64,000 nucleotides of DNA from Drosophila miranda. Taxonomy: Eukaryota > Arthropoda > Insecta > Diptera > Drosophilidae. A model generated the notes under the pieces. It made no database searches. It saw only the letters and a list, made by a program, of their open reading frames with translations, and was not told the origin of the DNA. This document shows positions 35,727-46,224 of the stretch, in pieces (the first letter of the stretch is position 1; each line of letters opens with the position of its first letter). Position numbers and translations under genes: made by a program. The stretch is from assembly GCF_003369915.1 (NCBI RefSeq), contig NC_046674.1:25175657-25239656 (forward strand), written 5' to 3'.

Positions 35727-35900
35727 ATGTCTGAGGAAGAAAAATCAATAGTATCATTAGATAAGAAACTTTTGTGGACACCTCCGACAATACTGGAGAA
35801 GAGAGCGAACATTGACAGTTTTCGAGTTAAAAAAAAGTCGCGTATCCACAAGGATATTTCTGAAAGTGCTCTTGAAAACATATCGTTTGTAGATTACTAG
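35727..35900 (+). CDS. Small 57-residue ORF upstream of frs, unassigned
   Basis: ATG to TAG, 57 codons, starting MSEEEKSIVSLDKKLLWTPP and continuing with a basic stretch FRVKKKSRIHKD and an acidic end. A TATA-like TATATATTTAAA at 35609 lies at a plausible distance upstream of a leader start near 35640. The peptide is charged and hydrophilic, with no signal or membrane segment. It lies on the same strand as frs, 284 bases before its start codon, and resembles frs in size and single-exon layout. The D. melanogaster locus contains other small genes (gdl-ORF39), but I cannot match this peptide to any. It could be a real short early gene or a chance frame. Confidence 0.4.
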   Translation: MSEEEKSIVSLDKKLLWTPPTILEKRANIDSFRVKKKSRIHKDISESALENISFVDY

Positions 35901-35998
35901 ACGGCTCATAAAGTGCTTAGCTGACTACCTGGGCGCACAATTTCGAAGGCATTAAAATGGGATTAGCGGCTATTTTCGGCGAAAATTGTACAATTGGG

Positions 35999-36130
35999 CA
36001 GGTAAGGTCATAAAACGACAGATGGAGGAATAAAGAAAGGTTTTTACCGGATGGATATTTATGACTGTCTAGAAATTGCATACCAATCAATTGCATATAA
36101 ACAGTGGCCGGAGGCTAATGGAAATCAGTA
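35999..36130 (+). promoter_or_regulatory. frs promoter: Zelda-type site, TATA box and initiator
   Basis: CAGGTAA at 35999-36005 is a TAGteam-type Zelda site, TATAA is at 36096-36100 and an initiator TCAGTA is at 36125-36130. TATA to +1 A spacing is about 31 bases. This suits a strongly, briefly transcribed early zygotic gene, as frs is known to be. Confidence 0.65.
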
Positions 36131-36184
36131 GCAAGCCGACAACTTCAAGCAACACAATATATCCACAATAATAAGCCTGAAATC

Positions 36185-36433
36185 ATGTCGAGCTCCGAGA
36201 CCGAAACCAGCCAAATTTTGCAACGCCTGAACAGCCTAAAAATTGTAGAAGCTCCGAGAGACGACAGCAAAAGGGAATGCTTCTCATCATTGGTACCAGC
36301 TACCCCCAGCTGCGGGGGACAAGGAAAATTTCAAACGGAGCCTAAGAAACGACGCAAGATAAAACTCAATCGAGTCTACACCTATGAGGCGGATACACAC
36401 TTTATCAAGGCGCGCAAGTCTTTGAACTTTTAA
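36185..36433 (+). CDS. frs: Fruhstart (Z600), mitotic inhibitor of cyclin-Cdk
   Basis: Single exon, 82 residues. Conserved parts match D. melanogaster Z600 from memory: QRLNSLKIVE near the N-terminus, SLVPATPS, a basic block KKRRKIKLNR, and the C-terminal TYEAD-FIKARKSLNF. The D. melanogaster protein is about 90 residues, so this one is roughly eight shorter, missing residues before the SLVPATPS segment. frs is a zygotic gene expressed around the mid-blastula transition. It binds the hydrophobic patch of cyclins and pauses the cell cycle in mesoderm before gastrulation. Location next to gdl and Eip71CD agrees with the known 71C-D locus. Absence of introns fits expression during very short early cycles. 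Confidence 0.93.
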   Translation: MSSSETETSQILQRLNSLKIVEAPRDDSKRECFSSLVPATPSCGGQGKFQTEPKKRRKIKLNRVYTYEADTHFIKARKSLNF

Positions 36434-36849
36434 TCAACAAACAACAACACTACAACATAACACAACCTGATGTAATCATTATAATTATAAGCAGCACTGA
36501 TTTCAAATCGGAAATACGTTCCCAGCACAAATACAATAAAGTATATTTTATTTCATCAATCTATTAAATTAGTATTCATATCCTTGTCGCTCATTCACTT
36601 TCAAACAATTACTCTTTGGCGCGCACCACTCGCATCCAGTCGATAGTATCGATTCGGCCATCGATGATGATGCTTTCTTCAAATCGGTTATGACTCTCTT
36701 TTTCGCTATCGTTCTTCGTTCAGGCTCTCTTTTATTTATTGGTAATAGCCGGTTGGCGACAATGGGCCCCATTTCATGTTGCTAATGTTTCTGCATAGCA
36801 TTTATAGAATTATAGAATAGTTATAGAATTGAGAAAATGTTTTTCATCC

Positions 36850-38130
36850 CAAGTCTCCAAAGAAGGCAATAACAACTTAGTCTCTGTTTTAAATATCACA
36901 ACGATATTTTGCAGTTTATTCTATTCTTTCAGAGACCAAGAATAGGTATCAGGATAGAGATATATGTACATACATATATATGAAAGATACCAATCATATT
37001 CATGAATATGTCTAAGATATATCAATTTGAGAATTTATTAATTACGTTTTATCTTCATACCATAATAAAACTCAAAAATTAAAAAAATCTTTTATTTTGA
37101 TAGAATAATGATTAATTCTGATTATTGTTATTGATTTGTATTGCCTAATCATTATTTTTGATTTGTTTATTGAATAATTATCATTTTCGATTCTTGTTGT
37201 ATAATTCGTATTATAATTATTATTCTTGATTTTTATTGAATAATTATTATTTTTGATTTTTATTGAATAATTATTATTTTTATTTTTATTGTATAATTAT
37301 TATTCTTGATTTTTATTGAATAGTTATAATTTTTCATTTTTATTGTATAATTCGTATTATAATTATTATTCTTGATTTTTATTGAATACTTATTATTTTT
37401 GGATCAAAACATTTATTATATAATTATTATTTTTGATTTTTATTGTATAATTCGTATTATAATTATTATTCTTGATTTTTATTCAATAATTATTATTTTT
37501 GGATCACAACATTTATTATATATTTATTATTTCTTTATTAATTACGGTTTAAAAACAGTTCGGAAAACAGTATCTTCGTATTAAATGTATTAAATTAAAT
37601 TAGGCCATTGCGCGCATCATGTCTTAAAATACCAGCAACATTGCGACTGTTTTTTTTGTTTAACTATTTTGTTTAAACCTTGTTTTAGTCAAAATACAAT
37701 AAAAACAAGGACTAAAAACTAACAAATTTTGTAGAAAATTTATTCATCAATGGCCTAAAGTTATGTGGGCAAAAGGGTTTTAGTAAGACAGAATTATTCA
37801 ACGGAATCTCTAAATTGAGCAATATGAACGACTATCCTCTTTCGTTTTTTTTTTTACCTATTTCGCTAAAAACTTTTTTTGTTTGACCATTTTTGCTAAA
37901 ATCTTTTTTTTCGCAAAATGCAATAAAAGCAAGTATTTAGAACAAGCCAGATAAGTGAAAAATAAATTCATTAATCGGATAAAATTATGTGGGCATGGCT
38001 AAATGTTCTATATAGCTGAGAATATTCTACGGAAGATAAAAAACGAGGAATATGTAAAATGTTACTTGAATTCGTCAGTATATTTACGGTATATTTTTTA
38101 AATGAGATGGTATATTTTGGTATATTTCTG
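36850..38130 (+). repeat. Dispersed AT-rich repeat, copy R2, ending at gdl
   Basis: The left part (GAGACCAAGAATAGGTATC at 36930-36950, then ATTCATGAATATG) and the right part (TTTATTCATCAATGGCCTAAA near 37739, AAAAGCAAGTATTTAGAACA near 37925) match the inverted copy R3. Compared with R3 it carries about 450 extra bases of tandem AT-rich repeat. Its right end is a GGTATATTT array (38073-38128) almost identical to the OTUD6-type promoter. Non-coding; family not identified. Confidence 0.7.
37080..37530. repeat. AT-rich minisatellite inside R2
   Basis: About a dozen diverged units of roughly 27-45 bases built on TTTTTATTGAATAATTATTA with variants GTATAATTCGTATT. Read directly. R3 lacks this array at the matching position, so it expanded within this copy. 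Confidence 0.85.
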
Positions 38131-38234
38131 AGAGTGAGACGGTATAAATAAACAACAATAAACAAAGTTTCGATTTGGATGTTCAAAGGGTCCACTAACC
38201 CATAAAACTATAAAAAACAAAACGAAAGCACAGA

Positions 38235-38987
38235 ATGACTGACATTACAGTATCCAATGAGGGTCCTGCAAATGGAAGTGAGCCGGTGGCGGTCGCAGAA
38301 GACCCATATCAGCAACCATCTCCAGAGTTCCTGCAGCGCAAGATCTATTTTCTCGTGGATCAGCTTAGAACAATGCACTCCGAGCTTCCTGAGTGAGTTG
38401 AAGCAGCCTTAAATAAGGGCAAAAACACGTTAGTAAGGTTAGTAGTAAAGTAGTAAAGCAACCAGCTTTTGTTTACAGAAACCTGCAAACCCGAATCTCC
38501 TACGATCTACTAACGGAACTGGCCAATTGTGTGCTCAATGATAGCATTTTCGTCATTGTCAAGGCTCTAATGGAGCTCCAGCATGAGACTGAGAGGCATT
38601 TGATCAAAATGCGTATGCAGGTGGAAAACGAATACGAAATTGAGGTATCCGACTGGCGTGCCAAAATTAAGGATCCCGAGGAACTTCTGCACATTCTGGG
38701 CCTAATGAAACTCAAGCATTCCAAAAAGCTAGTGGAGTCCGACAAGAAGATTATTGAAATTCTAGATCAAAAGGCAAGTTTGCGCAATAAACCAACCGAA
38801 ATTCCCTATTTTTATTAACTATTTTGACTGCTTTGGCCAACAGGTAAATGACCAGCAATCCATTTTGCAGAAGGCTGGTGTGCCTGGCTTCTATGTCACC
38901 AAGTATCCCAAGGAGATCAAAATACAAATGTTCTTGCTCGATTTCATTTTGCGTCTGAGTCGGCTCAAGTACGAGCCCAACAAGTAG
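38235..38987 (+). CDS. gdl: Gonadal protein gdl (DGCR6 family)
   Basis: Exons 38235-38392, 38479-38773 and 38844-38987 give 198 residues. It starts MTDITVSNEGPANGSE and contains the DGCR6-family core ERHLIKMR, DWRAKIKDPEELLHILGLMK and KKLVESDKKIIEILDQKVND. The C-terminus is KIQMFLLDFILRLSRLKYE. Mostly helical and likely coiled-coil. Intron 1 is GT-AG, but intron 2 begins GCAAGT, so a GC-AG intron is needed to keep frame. In D. melanogaster gdl has sex-specific germline transcripts and overlaps its neighbour Eip28/29. Here only 284 bases separate its stop from the Eip71CD initiator, which fits that arrangement. The molecular function is not established. Confidence 0.93.
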
Positions 38988-39271
38988 CAGCTGGAGCAAA
39001 ATCCGGAGCCCCTAAAAAACAGCGATTGACTTTAAAATACGTTCCAGCCTGTCTTAATTAGAATATATAGACCCATTAAATTATTAACCGTGATCAAATG
39101 TCCAGCTCATCGTACTAAAAACCTGTCGTGCTGCGCAGTTAATCAGTAAGAAATGGAATTGTGAGAGTCCCAAACAAAGATAGAGAGAGAGTGGGAGAAT
39201 TGACCAAAATAAAGATAGAGATAGCGCGCCTCTTTTACTCCCGCCGAGCGTAGTAAGCTGAGAGCCGGCGC

Positions 39272-39308
39272 TATAAATTGTGGCGACCAGTACACAGATG
39301 CATCAGTT
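39272..39308 (+). promoter_or_regulatory. Eip71CD promoter: TATA box and initiator
   Basis: TATAAA at 39272-39277 and TCAGTT at 39303-39308, spacing about 33 bases, followed by a roughly 50-base leader to the ATG. Two AGGTCA half-sites in direct repeat lie in intron 1 (39465-39470 and 39482-39487). Confidence 0.75.
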
Positions 39309-39354
39309 CTGTTTGAAATTTCCAAAGAACACATTAAAAACTCTTGTGTGTAAA

Positions 39355-40983
39355 ATGTCTCTGACTATCACGACAACTGTTTCACATCCTGAGCTTAAGG
39401 ATCTGGTGAGTAAATGTGACACCCCACTTTCCTTCATTTAATTTAAGTTTCTCAGACCCTGGCGAGGTCAGCCGGCCGGTTAGGTCATAAATGGCAATTG
39501 ACAAAAGTTGAAAGCATTTACTCTTTGCTGCCAAGCAATTCGTTTTAAATGGTTTTGGCCAACCGAGCTTAGTTGCTTCCCAACAGCCAACCTGCTCGCC
39601 ACGAAATGTTTGCGCGTTTGTTTCGTAATTTCAAGGCAAGAAAAGTCAAATATAAACCTATTTTATTATATCAGTGCGCCATAATTTAATAATATAATAA
39701 TAATTTTATTTTTTTTAATCGAAACTGACTAACGAATGCGAATATTTGTGAAAAACTTGAATTTTCTAGAAAAGTAGTTTCAGCCAACGGCCTTGATTTT
39801 GATTTTGTAATGTCTGTGGGGCCAATCAGCTGTTTTGTCGAAAGCACATATGTATGCACACAAAGAAAAAGAAAACGAAATCGAAAAAGCGAAAGAGTGA
39901 ATTGCTAATGAGAGAGACACACGAGATATTGTAAAAATTGCCAAGTGTGGATTTTTTATGTTTTTGTTGCAAAATGCGCTGCTTGCCGGGATTCGGTTAC
40001 GGTCTCACATTTCTGTTCTTGGTGTGACCTACAAAGCAATGAAATTTAATTTGATTGAAATGATTACTCACTCTTTTCTTCTTTTTCTTCGACAACCTGC
40101 AGAGCACTGTTCGCAATGAACAAAAGGAGCTGAGCATATCGCCCGTACATCATGTTAACATTCCCAAGGCAACAGCCACCTTCGGGATGGGCTGCTTCTG
40201 GGGGGCCGAATCCCTGTATGGAGCCACCCGGGGCGTGCTGAGGACCACTGTGGGCTATGCCGGCGGCAAATCCGAATTACCAACGTACCGTAAAATGTAA
40301 GCTTAGAGAAACTGAACATTGATCATTCTAACCCGAGCATTTCTTTTCTTCGCACACACACCCATCCCGTCTTCTATATCTATCTACCACTTTCCGACGC
40401 CTTACTAACCCACGAATTTCAACAGGGGCGATCACACGGAGGTTCTGGAAATTGACTACGATCCCACAGTGATCAGCTTCAAGGAGCTGTTGGACTTGTT
40501 CTGGAACAACCATGAGTATGGCCTGACTACACCCATCAAGCGTCAGTACGCCTCCTTGATTCTCTACCATGATGATGAGCAGAAGCAAATCGCCGAGACC
40601 TCCAAGCTGGAGGAGCAGGAGCGTCGGGCTCCCGAGGTGATTACCACTGAGGTGGCACCCAAGGCGAACTTTTATGCGGCCGAAGCGTAAGTTTATTCAA
40701 TCGGAAACCATCTCCGTCAATACTAATCCTCATTCTGATTTCCCATAGCTATCACCAAAAGTACAGATTGCAGGGCCACAAGGATCTGGCCACCTCTCTC
40801 AACCTCAGCCCCACGCTGTTGCAGAGCAGCTATGTGGCCACCAAACTGAATGGCTATCTGGCTGGTGTCGGGGGCATGGAGCAGTTCAAAACGGAGGTGG
40901 ATACATTCGGACTTACGCCCACTCAGCGTCAATACTGCAACTATCACGTAGAGCAGAACGAGGGCCAGGGTCTCTACTGCTGA
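39355..40983 (+). CDS. Eip71CD: Methionine-S-sulfoxide reductase A, ecdysone-induced Eip71CD
   Basis: Exons 39355-39405, 40103-40296, 40426-40686 and 40749-40983 give 246 residues. The MsrA catalytic block GMGCFWGAES, with its nucleophilic cysteine, lies at about residue 46-55. Further family landmarks are TTVGYAGG, YRKMGDHTEVLEIDYDP, LLDLFWNNHE and the late A-YHQKY-LQ block. The C-terminal GQGLYC ends in a cysteine that probably resolves the disulfide. The enzyme repairs methionine-S-sulfoxide using thioredoxin. In D. melanogaster this gene (Eip28/29) is directly induced by ecdysone through receptor sites around the gene, and alternative splicing gives two isoforms; only one was assembled here. 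Confidence 0.96.
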
Positions 40984-43450
40984 CATGGACGTCTCTGCAT
41001 AGATGTTAAGCTAAAATCGTACACATAAGGGGGGTATACTTTAAAATCAGCTTTTTTCATTTTTTGCTTGTTCAAAACAAAATGCGTATTATGTAGATTT
41101 AGGAGTATTGAAACAAATCTTAAATATACAAATATTTTATAATAAAAAAATTATCTCAAATGGAATTTATTTATTTTTGGCTCTTGCTTCTCATTTATTG
41201 CTTGCATTCGACCGATAAAGCAACCTTTTTTTGGCCTACGTGATAATATTATTCAGCTTGATCCTAGGTAAATTGAGAAAAACAACAGCTTACATAGCTT
41301 GCTGCCTAATCTGGGATGATAAACATTTGGTAGTCATATAATGATTTCGAAACAGGATGATAACGATTTTGCTGGGTCATATGGCTAATGTGCCCTCATT
41401 GAGTCTATGATCCGATCGAGCCAGAAGTGAATTTCTTGTTAACTCAAGCTATAGAGAATCTGTAGATTTTAATCATGTAAGGATGCTTTGTCGTATCACT
41501 GTTTTAAATACTTTTGTAAAAGATTGGCAGGATATCACTTCCATAAGTCCTGTCTTTAGGATTGACTTAACTTTTATAATCTACAAACAAAACCTTCAGC
41601 TTAGATTCAGGGTTTAACAGTCTTGAACATTTACAGAAATCGTATGGGGAAAGTTGAAGGACCCTTAACTATAGGCAGTAATGACTAGCAATATATGGCA
41701 TTGAAAGTAGAACGAAATTCTCCTAGTCATAGTCTAACTATATCTGGGGTCTGATTAGAAAAATATAGTGCTTCAAGTTCTTCATAAAATATAATTAGAC
41801 GGCGGATGGGAAGTGCAAACCAAACAGAATTTATTATATCCGGGGCCTTCAACCCAAACTCTATAGCTTTGACCGCTCTTTTATTAATTTCTATAATGCT
41901 CTGAGAGCAGAGCACATGTTGTCACTCCCAGCCAGTCATCCTCTCCCCACATTGAATGAATGGCAAACCAGAAAGCGCCGACAACTATCAGACAACGCTC
42001 TCTCCTTCTCCGTCTCTGCCTCCGTCTACGTCTGCGTCTGCTCTCCTCTATCATTCGTTCATAGCGGCAAGGCGGCAAAGCGCCCGCGTGCGATAAAGTT
42101 AAAGCGAAAACGGCATAGTATTTTGTTTACAGCAAATGCAAGATTTAAATTGTATTTCGTTAAATGATTTCTATATAAAAGAATGTTCAGAATCGCATGA
42201 GATTCGGTCTAGCCATACCCCATAAGCTAAAGTATCTGATTCTTCAAAAATCATTAAAATCGATGCACCCACTGGGTGCTGGCAAACTTTTGCACTTTAT
42301 GGGGTTCGCAAACAAGCAATCGGTACACTTTTCGGATATAACATAGCTTGGTCCAGGAGCCACCAACTGCCAAAATTTGGATCAAAAATCTATAACCGTT
42401 TATCCTCAGCGATTTTTACAAGATTTTCCGTTATACGTTTCAGCCTAGAAGAGGAAGAGCAGCATTCCCCGAAGCACACGAGATTGTCAGACGCGCGACG
42501 ATAGACATACATAACAACAAAAGCTATTAATGACGGGGCGCTTTGTTTGTATTAGTCGCACGGGTTGGGTTGATAATAATTTCACTGGTTTCGCTTTACA
42601 GGCAAGAAGGGTCAATGAGTCTAGGGAAAATGGCACAAGTCAGTCCGTAAGGGGCTGTCACTGAAAGGTCGGCATTGAGCACTGAGGCTCTTTCTACATA
42701 CATATGTATATGTACATACGTAATCAATATGATTTGCATTAAATAATTATACCCTGGCATGGGGCAGGGTATTATAGTATTGCCCAGATGTTTGTAATGC
42801 AGAGATTAATCTCTTAATGATTTCAATACGATTTATCATCAAATTAAATGTAAATTGTTAGTTTAAAGGATCTTATCGAGACAACATTTTATGGAGATGT
42901 ATTTTTATTAACTTTTAGGTGGAAATTAATCATTATGGAATTATTATTCAGCAAGTTGATATATGTACATACATTGTCATGGCAGTCATATATCAACCAA
43001 GTATAAATATCATATATTATATTTAACAGATGCAGAGTATCAAAAGTTTCGACCACGAATCCAACCGCCTGCCCTTCTTGTTTCAAATTTATATTGAGAA
43101 AGTCGATAGCGCACACAGAAGCTGAACATACACAGTTATTTGCAAATCATCCTATTTGCAATTTGATTTTGATTTTTTAAATCAACTAGATTTTGTACAT
43201 GCACAAATCCAGCCAGTCATGCATGGGCTTTGATAAGGTTTATTGGTAATAAATATTGTTTTTAAGTACTTGATTCTCTTAGGATTATTCGCAAATTCTT
43301 TGACTCAGTCTTTAGGTTTTACCCAAGTTTTTGGGCAACGGGAACCCCCTTTACATTTACATTATCATTCGCAAACATAGAACGTTTCAAATGTAGATCA
43401 GTAAGTTTGGGAGGGGAAGCATTGAAAGCCGATAAGTGTGGGACTACTGA
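40984..43450. other. Intergenic, with a DINE-like fragment
   Basis: No supported gene. A short TTATACCCTGGCATGGGGC segment near 42747 followed by AGGGTATTATAGTA resembles the end motif of obscura-group interspersed repeats, and similarity may extend to about 43130. Open frames here are AT-rich or low complexity. Confidence 0.5.
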
Positions 43451-43456
43451 AAGCCG

Positions 43457-43776
43457 TCATTGTCCCCTATCTAGGTTTTGAATTTCGATTGCGCTGTCTT
43501 TCAACGCGACGCAAGGATTGGATGATCCCTGCAGCATAGGTGATCTCTGAGATGTTTTACGAGCTTTTAGGAAATCCATTAAGTCATTTACTATAAACAG
43601 CCTACCAGTACCTAAGCTTAGCTCTTCCCGATCCCGATTTGGGATAGCCAAAAAAGTACATGTCATGTGTACAAACACCCGTTTCCTGTCAAGAGTTGTG
43701 TGAGATACAACCCAGCTTCCAACCCGAAGGCAAAACTTGCCGAGCACGACTTGCAAGACCGCTTCATAGCAGAGGT
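43457..43776 (-). CDS. Unassigned ORF or exon fragment
   Basis: From an AG near 43777 on the minus strand a frame is open for 105 codons: DLCYEAVLQVVLGKFC, then RVGSWVVSHTTLDRKRVFVH and RLFIVNDLMDFLKARK, ending IQNLDRGQ before a stop. There is no ATG near the start, so it would be an internal or terminal exon, or a decayed remnant. Composition is mixed and not repetitive. It directly abuts repeat copy R3 (43790), which may have removed the rest. Not recognised. Confidence 0.28.
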
Positions 43777-43789
43777 CCTTTCAGCAGCT

Positions 43790-44440
43790 CGACTGATGAA
43801 TTCAAGTTCTATTATACATATTCTTCGTTTTTGATATTCCGTCGAATTTTACTAGCTAGACTTGACTGGCTTATTTTAAATACTTGCTTTTATCGTATTT
43901 TGCCAAAAAAAAGATTTTAGTGAAAAAACACATAAAACGTAAGAGATATTGCTCAATTTTGATATTCCGTTAAATAATGCAGACTAACTAAAACCCTTAG
44001 CTCTTCCCACATAATTTTAGGCCATTCATGAATAAATTTTCTATATTAACTACTTTTAAGAACTAGATATTTTTTATTTTATTGTGTCTAAAACAAGGTC
44101 TGAACAAAAAGGGTCAACAAAAAAAAGTGGCAACGTAAGTGAGAATGGAATGTCATTTCTTGCTTGTAGCTTGTCAACCGGAGTAAGGGCATTTGTATAC
44201 CCTATTTTGTTAGTTTAATATGTACATATGTAGATACTCTTTTCCAAGCTGCTTTTAAACGTAGTTAGTAAAGACCTTTTCGCATGTTGATATGTTTTAG
44301 ACGTATTCATGAATATGAATAGTATCTTGTATATATGTATGTATATCCAGATACCGATACCTATTCTTGGTCTCTGTAAGAAGACAATAAGCTTGTATAT
44401 ATCGTTGAACTAGCTTTTAAACAGAGACTGACTAATTTCT
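43790..44440 (-). repeat. Dispersed AT-rich repeat, copy R3
   Basis: The reverse complement matches R2: GAGACCAAGAATAGGTATCG (44353-44372 inverted), TTTATTCATGAATGGCCTAA, AAAAGCAAGTATTTAAAATA and the GACGGAATATCAAAAACGA-like block. It lacks both the AT minisatellite and the GGTATATTT array of R2. With R2 it forms an inverted pair flanking gdl and Eip71CD. Confidence 0.7.
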
Positions 44441-45115
44441 GCATATATTGGAGTCTGAAATGACAAACATTCTCTCAGTTCTATGTATAATATCCATTTA
44501 TCTCCCAAGAGGCAATACAATTTTGCTACGAGCTAGTGTAGCAGCGCAGCGCAGAGTATCTACATGATTTCTACACTTTACATCTTCTTTACATCGACAT
44601 GGCGCCACCTGTCGACGCAGATGTGAATGTGGTCAATTTCATAGATCGACAGTGGTATACTATACCCGTCTCTTTCTTGCGCACTGATGCCACAGCTGGT
44701 CCAAAAAGTAAATTTCCATGCTTGCTGCATACGGAAAATCCTAAACAAACAAAAGAGTAATATAAACAAACAAATTTGTTTTGGACTTAAACTATTTTAG
44801 TGGCTCATTGTTTCCTAAATACTTACCTCTTTTAAATACATAGACTAAATCAATGCGAAACGTTTTGTGTGTTCAAAACAGGCTCATATCCACAGCCTGC
44901 AAGAATCGATGTATTTTTCGTTCCTATGGCACTTCCACTTTGAGTAGCTAGATGTGAGGCATTGGCATAACTATACTCGCAATTGCTCATCTAAATGTTA
45001 TTTAATTTTAATGAATCCAGTAACTGAAGCATATATTTATCTGGAAAACCTTATGAGTAATATTTAAACTAACACGGAAGCACTGCGATCAGATGAGAAG
45101 TACGTTGGACGACAC
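44441..45115. other. Intergenic
   Basis: Nothing coding recognised. A GGCGCCACCTG site near 44601 resembles a CTCF core (AGGTGGCGCC on the other strand). Confidence 0.5.
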
Positions 45116-45475
45116 TTAAATCCGTATGGATAGCCGTCGCTGTGGTTTCAGCTCCTTTTCGGTTCTCTCAATGCGCAAACGAAGGACTTGGTTGGCTTGG
45201 AGTTCGCGACGTCTGCTAGACGACAGCTCCGACCCCGTCCCAAGCTCAAAGCATGATTCGATCTTCGGTGAGCGGCGACAAATCACAAAACTTGTCGAGT
45301 CCTTGGCAAACAGATTATGCTGACGTCTCGGAACACAACGCCTCGGTGTGTTGACCAACGGCTCAGAATCGGACTTTTCCACATTCTTGGTATCCAACTG
45401 TTCCACCTCTATTGTTAGCAGTTCCTTGAACATATCTTCCACGGCTGAGTAGTAAAGCGTAATGTTTGAGGACAT
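45116..45475 (-). CDS. Unassigned 119-residue ORF
   Basis: Open frame on the minus strand; an ATG at 45475 gives MSSNITLYYSAVEDMFKELL and 119 residues. An upstream in-frame ATG at 45499 would add eight. The sequence is hydrophilic: an acidic helix (LLTIEVEQLDTKNVEKSDSE), a serine/arginine-rich middle and a basic C-terminus (RLRIERTEKELKPQRRLSIR). There is no signal or membrane segment. Codon use is moderately fly-like. It may be one exon of a larger gene, as a pyrimidine-rich CATTTTTCAG acceptor lies just upstream. Not recognised. Confidence 0.4.
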   Translation of the reverse strand: MSSNITLYYSAVEDMFKELLTIEVEQLDTKNVEKSDSEPLVNTPRRCVPRRQHNLFAKDSTSFVICRRSPKIESCFELGTGSELSSSRRRELQANQVLRLRIERTEKELKPQRRLSIRI

Positions 45476-46224
45476 TGCAAACCTGATGCTGACGACCAAC
45501 TGAAAAATGATTCAAGTCGAAGTGCATGCATCCCACATGCACAGGCCACTAGACTCATTTTTCAACCCTCGCCGAGGACCGACTACCTGACCAAACAAAG
45601 GGATCGACCATCGTAAGAGCAAATGGTACTAGCAAGCAATACAGTCTCCATATTGAATTTGTCACAGCGGAAAAATAAACCAAAAACCGAAAAACCCATC
45701 ATGTCTATGAATCACATTTCCCCTCTTTCATTATCAACCAGGCCAAGAGATAAAGAATCCGCTAAAAAAAAGTACAACAAATTCTAAATTGCCATACCTA
45801 CGGCCATAGAACTCAGTCAGAACAATCGTAGATAAGGAAAAATCCCACTATGAGCATTAGGTTCGATTAGATTAAGTAACACACTACCCGGATTCTGTTA
45901 ATTTCGTTCGTTTTCTGGGAATTATTATTAATTTTGTTATCCACGATCAAGCGTAGGAGTCACCCAAAGTCCTGGTAAGGAGACTGGAGCAAACTAACCA
46001 GAATACACCTCTGACCTTGCCAACGGGGGACTTGAGATGCAGCCCTAGATGTCCTTCCAGAGCCGTGCCTGATGTAGTCCAGATTATGTCGAGTAATAAC
46101 CGTAAATTGTACAAATCAATGTAACAGTGTTCAATTCTATAGTGTTTGTTATTTGTGATAATTGTTATTTAATAAAATGTGAAAAAAAAAAATGTTGTCT
46201 ATGGTATAAATTCATCGCTCTAGA

